Below the pieces are notes generated by a model. The model did no database searches and was not told the origin of the DNA. It was given only the letters and a program-made list of their open reading frames with translations. Shown piece after piece: positions 50,508 to 59,505 of a stretch of DNA of 64,000 nucleotides. Both the position numbers and the translations under genes were made by a program. Within the stretch, counting starts at the first letter, position 1. Every line of letters starts with the position of its first letter. Origin of the DNA: Janthinobacterium sp. PAMC25594. Its GTDB lineage: Bacteria > Pseudomonadota > Gammaproteobacteria > Burkholderiales > Burkholderiaceae_D. The stretch covers positions 2,976,001-3,040,000 of the forward strand of contig NZ_CP080377.1 in the NCBI RefSeq assembly GCF_019443505.1, in the 5' to 3' direction.

Positions 50508-53500
50508 TCACAGGGGCGGCGGCATCAACGGTGGCGGCGCGCTGAGGAACAAGGGGGCCAACTCGGGGAACTGGGCCAGCTCGGCCCAGGCCGGCATGCC
50601 GGCGCGCCACACCTTGGTGGTGCCAGGTGCGACTTGCCCCGCCTGCACGTACTGCACGATCTGCTGGGCCGTGAACGGTCCCTGCTGCTGGCCGTTTATG
50701 CCCAGGAAATACTGGTATTCCACCAAAGGCGGCGGCATGCCGCCCAGCGGTGGCGGCGCCATGCCAAAGGCGGGGGCCGCAGCGGCCGCCATTCCGGCCG
50801 GGCGCAGCAATTGCTCCAGGCGCCCCGCTTCCAGCATTTCCCCCTTGATCGCGTATTTCAACCGGGGCTGGCCATCCGCTTCCGGCTCGCGCACTTCCCA
50901 GTCGTAGGCATCGCTGTCGGAGTCGCCGATGACGTTCGCCCATTCCTTCAGGCGGCCCAGCAGGGCTTGCACCGTACGGTCGAGCTCATCGCTGGCCATG
51001 CCCTTGCGGCGCGCCGACTCGCGCAGGCGCGCACCCACCTCGGCGGAAATGGCGCTGCCAAAGCCGATATACGGCAGCTGCGAGCCATCGGCCTGCGCCA
51101 CCAGCTTGGGCGCATACACGCCCCGTTCATAGTATTTTGCCAGCGCCGCCAGGGCCGCCGTCTGCACGGCGTCAAGCGCCGCCAATTTTTCCTCGATGCG
51201 CAGGGCGATATTTTTCTCGTACGAAGCGGGCATGCCGTTCTGGCGGATGGCCCGTTCGTTGCCGATGCGGCGCAGGTCGCCCGGCTCGACGGCAAACTGG
51301 TACTGGCCCGGCGGCACGACGCGACCCGTGTGGCGCGTCAGTATGCCCAGCATGATGGCTTGCAGGAATTCGCCGAAGTCTTCCGCCAGGCGCTTCATCT
51401 CGTCCGTGTTCGGCGCGATCGGGTGCGTGAATTGCGTCGGATCGATGTGCGTATGGGTCGGCGCCTTGTCGTTGTCGCCTTCCTTGCGGTAACTGGTGCG
51501 CCAGCCTTCCAGGCCGCGCAGCACCGTCATCGGCACGCCGGCCAGCTCGCAATAGCAGACGGCGCGCCCGCGAATGCCCGTCTCGACGATTTCCAGCTGG
51601 CTCACCGTGATGCCCACCTGGGTCGGCACGCACGATTCGAGCTCGGCGCCGAACTTCGCATTGAAGGCGGCCGCGTTGGCCACGCCGATCACGCACTTGA
51701 ACTGGTCCGACACGACCGTGAAGTCGCCCGCCATGTTGGCGTCGATCCACGGCATGGAGCAGGCCAGAAGCTTGCGGAAGCGGTCCAGACGTTCGGACAC
51801 GTCCATCTGTTCCAGCGCCTCGAACAGGGGGTCGGACGTGCTCGTCGCCCCTTCCACCAGGCCCGCCGTGGCGATCATATTCTCGGCCATACGCGTGACC
51901 TTGGCCAGGATCAAGCCCCGTTGCGCCGGTTCGGCCAGCATGGGGAACAGCGCTTTCGAGCCGCCCATGTCCTTGAACGCTTCATCGGCCCACTGGCGCA
52001 AGGTGGCCGCCGATGGCAGCGCAATGTCTTTTTCCGTGACGGGAATGACGATCAGGGTCGCGTGTTCCTTGTCCAGGTCTTTTTGCAGGATGGTATTGGC
52101 CGTTTTGAGTTCCGCCAGCATGGCCAGCACGCCTTCGCGGCCCGTTTGCAGCTCGCCCACCAGACCATTCCACTGGGCGCGGCCTTGCGCATCGACGCCA
52201 ACCCGGTTGCCCAGCCAGCGCGACAGCTCGCCCAGCAGGATGACGGACTCGTCCGCCGCCTTGGCGCGCAGGTGAAATTTCAGCGCATTCGCCATTTCCG
52301 TGCGCAAATGATCCATCACCACGCCGGCCTGCTTTTCGCCATTGCTGAGGAAACCGAAGGTGCTGCGCGTCTGTTCCAGGTTGTTCAGCAGACGCTCGTA
52401 TTCGCGCGAACGCACGGCTTCCTTGATCTCGCGGTAGCGCTCGGCATTGTTGCCAATCTGCGCCGTCAAGCCGCTGCCCGGCGCCTCGATGCGGTCCTTG
52501 ATCTGTTCCACCAGCGACAGCACGTATTCCAGGCCGCCGAACTCTTTATTATCCAGATAGCCATACAGCTGGTCGCGCACGACTTTCTTGACGTCGTCGA
52601 GCACTTCGCGGCGGCGCTTGCTGATGCGGTCTTCCGTCGTGTCGGCCGTGGAGTCCTGGTCGCGCACGGCGTCGCGTTCCAGGTGTTTCATGGCGTCGCG
52701 CACCTGCGCCGGCCATTCGCTGCGGTCAAAGCCCGTGCGGATATCGTTGATGCGCGTGTTGACCCGGTTTTCCACGCCGGCCAGCAAGTGGCCGTGGCGG
52801 TCTTCCAGCAATTCGTCGACGATGCGGAAATCGATGAAGTCGCCGCTGGAGCGCTTCAGTTCGATGCTCTTGTCGGAAAACTCGGGGAAATCGCTGAACG
52901 GCGCGCCCTTCAGGAACATATTGGCGGCGAGGAAATTATCGCGCTGCGTATCGGTGGCGCGGTTGGCGCCCGCATCCGTGCCGCCCACGCCGAAGAACGC
53001 TTGCAGCATGGCGCCGGCCCAGCGGTGAGCCCGCTCGTCGCGCGCCGCTTCCTGGCGCGTATCGAGCACGGCCATGCCGAACGAGGAAAAGCGCTTCGAG
53101 AAATACAGGCGCATGTCGCCGAAACGGTCTTGCGGCACGGGTGCGTTGTACAGCGAGTTCTTGTGCTGCGCCTGGTTGACGGCGATCGAACGCTTGGCGC
53201 GCGCGAAGTCGGCCGAAGCGAAATCCTCGAACAGCGAGTCGGCCACCATGTGGTAGACGTCGCTGACATCCTTGGTGTGCTGCTGGGCAAGGTTGCCCGA
53301 ATCGATCAGGTACACCTCGCTGTACGGTTCGCGCGTCAGTTCCGGGCGGTCGTAGGCATCCCAGCGGCCCACATAGCCCTTGTTGCCCATCATCGCCGAT
53401 TCCAGCTCCATCAGCGCCGCATAACCGTTGGCCTCGACCCGGTCCTTGTTGGCCTTGGTGTAGCCGGTCGGCAAGAACAGCATCAGCTCGACGTCGGCCG

Positions 53501-54203
53501 CGCCCACTTCGCTGCGCGCCAGCCAGCGCGCCAGCAAACCCATGTCGAGGAAGGAACCGGACCCCGTGCCGCCGGCCACGGAGCCGACGATGACGATGCG
53601 GAAACGGTTCGTTTCCATGCGTAAACCCAGTTCGGCCAGCTGGCGCTCGTGCGACAGGCCCGCCTTCAAGGCTTTCAGTTTCAAGCGGATCTTGTCGCGG
53701 ATCTTCGCGTATTTGTCGAAGAAATACAGGCGCGAGACGGCGCGGATCTGCCCGGCGCCGCTGCTCATGTCGAAACGCAGCTCGCGGATGCGCTGCGGCG
53801 TCAGCGGCAGCCATTCCTTGATGTGCGGATATTTCTCCAGAGAATCTTCATCGCGGCTGTACTTGTCCATGTCGAACGATTCGACCACCTTGTCGTCATC
53901 CGTGAACTTCACCTGGTCGAACTGCAAGTCCTTCGCCTGCGACTCGCCGCTTTCGATCACGGCGCCATTGTCGAGGTCGAAATGGATGAATTGCGCGATG
54001 GGAAAGTCGGCCAGGCCCTCGATGCGCGTGCGGTGGCCCGCGCCGCCCCACAGGGTGTTGAGGATGCGCCGGCGCACGCGCATCAGCACCTGCATGCCCG
54101 TGCCGCCGATGCCGATGAACAGGGTCGGGCGCAGTTCGATGATCTTGTCCTGCTTGCGCTCGCTGGCGCCGCCGGTGATGGTTTGGTTCAGGTTCTCTGC
54201 CAT
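50508..54203 (-). CDS. Tubulin/FtsZ-superfamily protein (Tubulin_2 type) with C-terminal GYF-like domain
   Basis: A 1231-residue cytoplasmic protein. The N-terminal 350 residues carry tubulin-superfamily GTP-binding features: FIGIGGTGMQVL (residues 29-40), QFIHFDLDN (71-79), GAGQIRAVSRLYFF (149-162) and the tubulin signature GGTGSGS (211-217) within GSVAGGTGSGSFLD. An Asn/Arg-rich contact, KANKDRVEANGYAALMELE, follows. The middle 700 residues are mostly helical with charged coiled-coil-like stretches and no domain I know. Residues about 1163-1215 look like a GYF_2 domain (GPFTAQQIVQYVQAG, TKVWRAGMPAWAEL), followed by a Pro tail. It has AAGGA before its ATG. This resembles the FtsZ-like families proposed to act in membrane remodelling; no function is established. 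Confidence 0.85.
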   Translation of the reverse strand: MAENLNQTITGGASERKQDKIIELRPTLFIGIGGTGMQVLMRVRRRILNTLWGGAGHRTRIEGLADFPIAQFIHFDLDNGAVIESGESQAKDLQFDQVKFTDDDKVVESFDMDKYSRDEDSLEKYPHIKEWLPLTPQRIRELRFDMSSGAGQIRAVSRLYFFDKYAKIRDKIRLKLKALKAGLSHERQLAELGLRMETNRFRIVIVGSVAGGTGSGSFLDMGLLARWLARSEVGAADVELMLFLPTGYTKANKDRVEANGYAALMELESAMMGNKGYVGRWDAYDRPELTREPYSEVYLIDSGNLAQQHTKDVSDVYHMVADSLFEDFASADFARAKRSIAVNQAQHKNSLYNAPVPQDRFGDMRLYFSKRFSSFGMAVLDTRQEAARDERAHRWAGAMLQAFFGVGGTDAGANRATDTQRDNFLAANMFLKGAPFSDFPEFSDKSIELKRSSGDFIDFRIVDELLEDRHGHLLAGVENRVNTRINDIRTGFDRSEWPAQVRDAMKHLERDAVRDQDSTADTTEDRISKRRREVLDDVKKVVRDQLYGYLDNKEFGGLEYVLSLVEQIKDRIEAPGSGLTAQIGNNAERYREIKEAVRSREYERLLNNLEQTRSTFGFLSNGEKQAGVVMDHLRTEMANALKFHLRAKAADESVILLGELSRWLGNRVGVDAQGRAQWNGLVGELQTGREGVLAMLAELKTANTILQKDLDKEHATLIVIPVTEKDIALPSAATLRQWADEAFKDMGGSKALFPMLAEPAQRGLILAKVTRMAENMIATAGLVEGATSTSDPLFEALEQMDVSERLDRFRKLLACSMPWIDANMAGDFTVVSDQFKCVIGVANAAAFNAKFGAELESCVPTQVGITVSQLEIVETGIRGRAVCYCELAGVPMTVLRGLEGWRTSYRKEGDNDKAPTHTHIDPTQFTHPIAPNTDEMKRLAEDFGEFLQAIMLGILTRHTGRVVPPGQYQFAVEPGDLRRIGNERAIRQNGMPASYEKNIALRIEEKLAALDAVQTAALAALAKYYERGVYAPKLVAQADGSQLPYIGFGSAISAEVGARLRESARRKGMASDELDRTVQALLGRLKEWANVIGDSDSDAYDWEVREPEADGQPRLKYAIKGEMLEAGRLEQLLRPAGMAAAAAPAFGMAPPPLGGMPPPLVEYQYFLGINGQQQGPFTAQQIVQYVQAGQVAPGTTKVWRAGMPAWAELAQFPELAPLFLSAPPPLMPPPL

Positions 54204-54240
54204 GGTGATTCCTTCGATGATGCGTACGACGGCGTGCGGC

Positions 54241-54678
54241 TTAGCGGCGGCTCGATGTAAAGGTCAACAGTAACGCGACCAGGCCCACCAGCACCAGCGG
54301 TCCCATGAACAGTGGCGCGAGGAATTTATGCGCGTTCACGGCGGCCAGCACGACACCGGTGGCCAGGCTGGCCAGGAAGATGAACAACCACCAGCCCGAG
54401 GCATTGGCCTTGTTCGGGGGCACGCGCTTGGCCACCAGGCCATTCGCATAGGCATTCTTGGCAAAGAAAAAGGCGATGAACAGCAGCAATAGCACCACGC
54501 CGCCGACCAGGGTGTCGCGCGACGAGGTGTCGGTCGTGCTGGCAGGGTCGAGCGCGGGCGCCGGCTCGGTGGTCGCCGTGGTGGTGCTGGCCGCAGTGGA
54601 TGCATCGGCTGCCGGCGGCGCGGATGCGGGGGCCGGCAGGGTAAAACCGCTGTTGTCTTTTGGAGTCTCTTGCGCCAT
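54241..54678 (-). CDS. Small membrane protein of the tubulin-like operon
   Basis: The 145-residue product has a low-complexity Ala/Thr/Pro N-terminus (about 50 residues) and then three hydrophobic segments at about residues 55-72, 96-114 and 119-140, ending in SSRR. No conserved motif is recognisable. The gene lies between the vWA-like gene and the tubulin-like gene, with 44 and 37 bases on either side, so it is part of the operon. Confidence 0.72.
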   Translation of the reverse strand: MAQETPKDNSGFTLPAPASAPPAADASTAASTTTATTEPAPALDPASTTDTSSRDTLVGGVVLLLLFIAFFFAKNAYANGLVAKRVPPNKANASGWWLFIFLASLATGVVLAAVNAHKFLAPLFMGPLVLVGLVALLLTFTSSRR

Positions 54679-54722
54679 GGTATGCCTCAGTTGAATAGAA
54701 GGTTTTTTTAAAGAATGGTTGC

Positions 54723-56192
54723 TCAGGCCAGGCTCAGGGTATGCCCTTCGGCCACGCGCGCGATGGCAGGCTTGCCCAGTCCACGCTTGAGTTCGCCGAT
54801 ATCGCGGCCGTCATCATCGCGGATCTGCACGCTCTTGAACGGTTTGAGCAGTACTTGCCGCTGCACGCCGTCAGCCATCACCTTGTAGCGCGTGGCGCGC
54901 GTGCCAAGCAAACCCAGCGCCAGCAAGCCCAGCACGAGCGCCAGCACGCCGCCGAGGATCACCAGCACGGGCAAGAGCGGATACTGGATGCGCACCAGCA
55001 GCGGGATCGTCGCCTGCGACGCGCGCACGCTGTCGGGCGGCGTGAACATGCCCGAGATCGGGTCGCCGGGGAACAGTTCCTGCAAATCCTTGCCGAAGCT
55101 GGACGCCAGCGCCAGCCGCTGTTCCCACAGGCCCACCTGCGCCTGCATGGGCAGCATCACCTGCTTGCCCATGGCGGCGATCGCCTGCGCCGACCACGGC
55201 GAGGGAATCTGCGCCATCGGCAACGCGAACTGTACCTGCACGGCCTGGCTGGCGCCCGGCTGCAGCTGGCGGATTTGATCCGGCGCAACGTGCAGCGGCG
55301 CGTTCTGGCCCGCCAGGCTGGCGTGCACTTTGGCGCTATCGATCACGTACGGGAAAAACATGTTTTGCAGCGACGCCTGCAGCACCACTTGCGGCACCAG
55401 GTTCGCCGCATCGACGTCGAGCACGATGGTGCGCCCGTCGCGGCCCAGGCTGGCGTGCACGTTGGCACTGTTCTTGACGGACTGGGGCACGATGCGCACG
55501 GCATCCTGGTCCACCGGTTTCAAGCGCGCGGGCGGGCGCGTCAGCACTTGCGACAGCCGCCCTTCGGCCAGGATGCGGGTCAACGCCTCGGACGCGGGCT
55601 GGCCATACGCGAGCGCATACACCATCAAGCCTTTGGCGCTGTACAGCTTGCCCTGTACAGGCATGCGCAGCGGAAACACCAAGGTCTTGGTGATCGACGG
55701 TTCCAGATGCAGCAGGCGATAAAAGTCGCGGTTGCGTTCGGCCGTCTGGCTGTCGTTGTTCGGGCTGTTCTTGTTATTCGTAAAGATCCACACGATGCCG
55801 GAAGCGGACTGGAACGGCCCCGTGATGGTCTTGGTCACGGCTTCCTGGAAATCCGTGTCGGCCAGCGCGCCGCCGGCGCTCTTGCGCGCCAGGCCCAGGC
55901 TGGCCAGCTGGCCCGCCACGCCGGCGCCACCCTGCCCTTGCCCGATCAGTGCGGGCGACACATTGCTGCCGCTGCTCTGGCTGAAGGCCAGCGTGTAGAC
56001 TTTGTCGGACGGGCTCGTGGCGGCCTGCGCCACGGCGCCCACCAGGGCTTTCAGTTGCGAATGTTCATCCGTATAAAACGGCTCCATCCAGCCCGAATTT
56101 TGCACCAGAAACGCTTGCTGGATGCCGGCCGCGTGCGCGGCGGCAGCGCTGAACAACGCGGCGCAGGCCACCGTCAGTAAGCGCGCCTTCAT
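54723..56192 (-). CDS. Exported, membrane-anchored protein with a degenerate vWA-like start
   Basis: The 489-residue protein has a signal peptide (residues 1-21). It then reads AFLVQNSGWMEPFYTDE, which has the place and shape of a von Willebrand A domain DxSxS start but with Gln31-Asn-Ser-Gly-Trp, so the metal site is probably lost. GIVWIFTNNKNSP later fits a vWA central strand. Near residues 415-440 a membrane segment (LLPVLVILGGVLALVLGLLAL) leads to a cytoplasmic tail of about 60 residues. It overlaps the preceding gene by four bases. The vWA reading is my inference. Confidence 0.72.
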   Translation of the reverse strand: MKARLLTVACAALFSAAAAHAAGIQQAFLVQNSGWMEPFYTDEHSQLKALVGAVAQAATSPSDKVYTLAFSQSSGSNVSPALIGQGQGGAGVAGQLASLGLARKSAGGALADTDFQEAVTKTITGPFQSASGIVWIFTNNKNSPNNDSQTAERNRDFYRLLHLEPSITKTLVFPLRMPVQGKLYSAKGLMVYALAYGQPASEALTRILAEGRLSQVLTRPPARLKPVDQDAVRIVPQSVKNSANVHASLGRDGRTIVLDVDAANLVPQVVLQASLQNMFFPYVIDSAKVHASLAGQNAPLHVAPDQIRQLQPGASQAVQVQFALPMAQIPSPWSAQAIAAMGKQVMLPMQAQVGLWEQRLALASSFGKDLQELFPGDPISGMFTPPDSVRASQATIPLLVRIQYPLLPVLVILGGVLALVLGLLALGLLGTRATRYKVMADGVQRQVLLKPFKSVQIRDDDGRDIGELKRGLGKPAIARVAEGHTLSLA

Positions 56193-57673
56193 GCCTGCAA
56201 GGCCCAGCCATCGATGCGCGACAGCAGCGGGTGGTAGGCCCACAGCGTGCCTTCATGGACAAACAGGCGCACGCGCCACGGCTCGCTGACGGCAAAGGTA
56301 TGAAACACGGTTTCGCGCAATTCATCGTCCTGCACCAGCTGGGCCGCCAGGCGCTCGTTCGAGCGCAGCACGCTGGACAGGCCGGCGCTGGTGGCAAACT
56401 TCACGCCAAAGACGCTGTTGCCCCCGCCCGATTCCAGCAGCGGCATGACGGCCTGGTTCTTGCCGCCATCGTCGCCGTGTTCCGGCTCTTCCCACGGCGC
56501 CGTTTTCAGCTTGGTGGCGAAGCGGTAATTGAAGCTGCCCGAACACAGGCGCGGCGCCAGCGCGTCGGCCTTCTCGACCTGGGCGCCCAGTTTCACATAG
56601 ACATACGTGCCGCGCCGGCTTTCAAAGCACAGTTGCCACAGGCCGCCGTCGCGCGACAGGTAGGGGCTGCCGAATTCGAAGTGCGGCACCAGCCCTTCGG
56701 GCCAGGGCGTGAACGAGGCGGCCACATTGCCATCCGGCTGCAGCTGCAAGCGCAGCTGGCCGTTGGCGCAAGGCCACACGGCCATGCGGTTGTAGGCCAC
56801 GGGCGCGCCGACGGCACCCAGATCCATCATGCCGTCGAGCAGCACATCGCTGCCCGACTTTTCTTGCGCGTCAAGGTTGACGAAGCGGATGCGGCCATCG
56901 TCGTCGCGCAAGGGCGCCCACAGGCGATTCTGGAACCAGACGGGGCCCGCCACGCACGGCGCGCCGCCCACATGCTCGACCACGTAAGTGAGCGAAGGCA
57001 CGTCGGGACGGATGCAGGCGAGGCCATGGCTGGTCGGCAAGACCAGCACGCTGTTGAACTCCGGCACCAGCTCGGCGCGCCAGGCGCCGTGGGCCAGGTC
57101 CGATTCGGCCAGCAAGCCGCCATGGTCGGGGTCCAGCGCCAGCCAGCGTTTCGAGGCGGGCAGCCAGGCGTGCAAGACGGCCTTGCGCGGATCGAGCGCC
57201 AGCAGCGCGGGCGCGCTGGTGCCGAACTGGGCGGAAAAGAATTCGTATTCGCCCGGTGGCGGCATGGGCAGCGAGGCGTCGGCCTGCGCATGCTCTTCGC
57301 GCACGCGCTGGTCCGCCAGCTTCAAGGGCACGCTGGCCTGGCGCAAGGCGGCCGCGCCAGCCGGTGGCACGTCGCTGACGGGCTGCGCGCCGAAAGGCGG
57401 AACCCAGGGCAGGGTAAGCGCCGTGCCAGGCGGCACCTGCAAGGCCGCGCCCGAGGCGGGGTCGAACGAGAATTCGGGCGGAAACAGCCGCACGGGCGCG
57501 TCGGCGGCAGCCGGCAGGCGCCGCGCGTGCATCAGCTTGCCGATATCGGCCTGGCTCAGCAGGGGCGAGACGTTCTGGCCATCCGCGCTGCGCTGCATGC
57601 TCCACGCGCCATCGTCGTCGACGTACCAGACGCCGGAGGGCACGGCCCAATCCCCAGAAGTTTTAAGATCCAT
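56189..57673 (-). CDS. Large protein of unknown function, first gene of the tubulin-like operon
   Basis: The 494-residue protein has no signal peptide or membrane segment, so it is predicted cytoplasmic. It is rich in Trp, Gly and Pro and has many short beta-like stretches (RLWAPLRDDDGRIRFVNLD, LRLQLQPDGNVAASF), which could form a beta-propeller; I cannot assign a family. I use the ATG at 57673 (MDLKTSGDWAVPSGVWYVDD); an ATG at 57760 would add an Arg-rich segment. It overlaps the vWA-like gene by four bases. It lies 129 bases downstream of the hldE-type gene, with no clear promoter visible. Confidence 0.68.
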   Translation of the reverse strand: MDLKTSGDWAVPSGVWYVDDDGAWSMQRSADGQNVSPLLSQADIGKLMHARRLPAAADAPVRLFPPEFSFDPASGAALQVPPGTALTLPWVPPFGAQPVSDVPPAGAAALRQASVPLKLADQRVREEHAQADASLPMPPPGEYEFFSAQFGTSAPALLALDPRKAVLHAWLPASKRWLALDPDHGGLLAESDLAHGAWRAELVPEFNSVLVLPTSHGLACIRPDVPSLTYVVEHVGGAPCVAGPVWFQNRLWAPLRDDDGRIRFVNLDAQEKSGSDVLLDGMMDLGAVGAPVAYNRMAVWPCANGQLRLQLQPDGNVAASFTPWPEGLVPHFEFGSPYLSRDGGLWQLCFESRRGTYVYVKLGAQVEKADALAPRLCSGSFNYRFATKLKTAPWEEPEHGDDGGKNQAVMPLLESGGGNSVFGVKFATSAGLSSVLRSNERLAAQLVQDDELRETVFHTFAVSEPWRVRLFVHEGTLWAYHPLLSRIDGWALQA

Positions 57674-57802
57674 GTATTTTCTATGACTAGCAATGCATAT
57701 CAGGCGGTGTAACGGGTGCTGGGGCTGACGCAACGAGGTCGCAACCCTGGCAGTTCTCATAGTAACGTCTTTTTATCTGTATGAAAACATTGACGGCGTT
57801 CC

Positions 57803-58285
57803 TCAGCCCTGCTGCGTCCGCACTTTCGTCAGCAGCTTGGTGGTCGAGCGGTCGTGCGCGAAATCGATGGCCACGGCCTGGCCGCCATACGCCAGCACGG
57901 CCTTGCCTTCAGGGATGGCCGCCATGTCGTAGTCGCCGCCCTTGGCATAGATTTCCGGTTCGATTTCCTGCACCACTTCCAGGGCGCTGTCTTCCGAGAA
58001 CGGCACCACCAGGCTCACCGCTTCCAGCGCGGCCAGCACGGCCATGCGGTCTTCGCAACTGTTCAGGGGACGGTCGTCGCCCTTGCCCAGGCGTTTCACC
58101 GATGCATCGGTATTCACGGCCACCACCAGCGAGGCGCCCAGCGCGCGCGCCTGCGCCAGGTACGTCACGTGGCCGCGGTGCAGAATGTCGAACACGCCGT
58201 TCGTCACCACCACCGGTTTCGGCAGGGCCGCGGCGCGGGCGCGCAGTTCGTCACGGTCGCACAGTTTGTTTTCAAAATCAGGCAT
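57803..58285 (-). CDS. D-glycero-beta-D-manno-heptose-1-phosphate adenylyltransferase
   Basis: Nucleotidyltransferase domain corresponding to the C-terminal half of HldE (RfaE), making ADP-heptose for lipopolysaccharide core. The 160-residue protein has the HxGH motif in VTNGVFDILHRGHVTYL and a C-terminal STTKLLTKV. In this group of bacteria the kinase and adenylyltransferase are separate genes; the kinase is not in the window. ATG at 58285 has AAGAGA before it. Confidence 0.92.
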   Translation of the reverse strand: MPDFENKLCDRDELRARAAALPKPVVVTNGVFDILHRGHVTYLAQARALGASLVVAVNTDASVKRLGKGDDRPLNSCEDRMAVLAALEAVSLVVPFSEDSALEVVQEIEPEIYAKGGDYDMAAIPEGKAVLAYGGQAVAIDFAHDRSTTKLLTKVRTQQG

Positions 58286-58496
58286 GGATATCTCTTGTTG
58301 GGTTAAATAGGGGCACGCTATGGTCAAGCTCAGGCGTGGCTATCGCCTTGCATGCCGCCTGCAGCCCTCTCCCTTCGCTGCCCGCTCCCGCATTATAGGG
58401 GGCGATCCGCTACAATACGCCACCGGTGCCACAGTTTCACGTGCGCGCCACCTTTCATTCATTGCAAGTGAGCACTTCCTGTGTTTCAATCAAACT

Positions 58497-59429
58497 ATGA
58501 CACTGACTGAACTGAAATATATCGTTGCAGTCGCGCGAGCGAAGCACTTCGGCCATGCCGCCGAAGCCTGTTTCGTTGCGCAGCCCACCCTGTCAGTGGC
58601 CATCAAGAAACTCGAAGACGAATTGGGCGTGGTCCTGTTCGAACGGGGCGGCGCGGAAATCTCCGTCACGCCCCTGGGCGCGCAGATCATCGCGCAAGCC
58701 GAACGCGTGCTGGAACAGACGGCCGCCATCAAGGAACTCGCCAAGCAGAACAAGGACCCGCTGGCCGGCCCCCTGCGCCTGGGCGTGATCTACACGATCG
58801 GCCCCTACCTGCTGCCGCCCCTGGTCAAGGCCATGATAGACCAGGTGCCGCAGATGCCTTTGATTTTGCAGGAAAACTTCACGGTTCGCCTGCTCGAATT
58901 GCTGCGCCAGGGCGAACTGGACGTGGCCATCATGGCCCTGCCCCTGCCCGACCACGGCATGGCCATGCAAGAACTGTATGACGAACCGTTCGTCGTGGCC
59001 ATGCCGCGCCAGCATCCGTGGACAGCGCGTGAACAAATTGCCGCGCAAGACTTGAAATCGGAAACCATGCTGCTGCTGGGCAATGGCCACTGCTTCCGCG
59101 ACCAGGTGCTGGAAGTGTGCCCCGAAATGGCGCGTTTTTCCTCGCCCGGCAACGGCATGCAGCGCACGTTCGAAGGTTCCTCGCTGGAAACCATCCGCCA
59201 CATGGTGGCCAGCGGCATCGGCCTGACGGTCTTGCCGCGTGCCTCTGTGTCGAATATGCACGCCACCGAGGGCATGCTCGAATACCGGCCCTTCGCCGCA
59301 CCCGTGCCATCGCGCAGGGTGGTGATGCTGTGGCGCAAGAGTTTTACGCGCAAGGCCGCCATCGATGCCCTGTGCGCGGCCATCGCCAGCTGCGACTTGC
59401 CCGGCATTACACCACTCTGCGAGGAGTAG
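58497..59429 (+). CDS. oxyR: Hydrogen-peroxide sensor regulator OxyR
   Basis: LysR-type regulator of 310 residues. The helix-turn-helix is AAEACFVAQPTLSVAIKKLE near residues 21-40. The redox cysteines are Cys199 and Cys208 (GNGHCFRDQVLEVCPE), the same numbers as in E. coli, which form a disulfide on peroxide exposure. I use the ATG at 58497, which gives the family start MTLTELKYIVAVARAKHFG; the frame is open further upstream. Divergent from the hldE-type gene. Confidence 0.96.
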   Translation: MTLTELKYIVAVARAKHFGHAAEACFVAQPTLSVAIKKLEDELGVVLFERGGAEISVTPLGAQIIAQAERVLEQTAAIKELAKQNKDPLAGPLRLGVIYTIGPYLLPPLVKAMIDQVPQMPLILQENFTVRLLELLRQGELDVAIMALPLPDHGMAMQELYDEPFVVAMPRQHPWTAREQIAAQDLKSETMLLLGNGHCFRDQVLEVCPEMARFSSPGNGMQRTFEGSSLETIRHMVASGIGLTVLPRASVSNMHATEGMLEYRPFAAPVPSRRVVMLWRKSFTRKAAIDALCAAIASCDLPGITPLCEE

Positions 59430-59440
59430 GTCGAGGACAT

Positions 59441-59466
59441 CAAATAGTACATTTGCATACTATTTG
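59441..59466. promoter_or_regulatory. Perfect inverted repeat between oxyR and ubiA
   Basis: CAAATAGTA (59441-59449) and TACTATTTG (59458-59466) are perfect nine-base inverted arms around an eight-base loop. It lies just before a -10-like GATAAT (59468-59473) ahead of ubiA, in operator position. It does not fit the OxyR consensus spacing, so the binding factor is unknown. Confidence 0.4.
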
Positions 59467-59505
59467 CGATAATCGACCTTTCTCTTTAACAAGATCGAGT
59501 CTTCC

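Noticed and set aside
50634..53624. A 996-codon open frame on the plus strand
   Set aside because: It is antisense to the tubulin-like gene. High GC makes long antisense frames common, and its residues (His, Arg, Gln rich) form no domain, while the minus frame has clear tubulin motifs.
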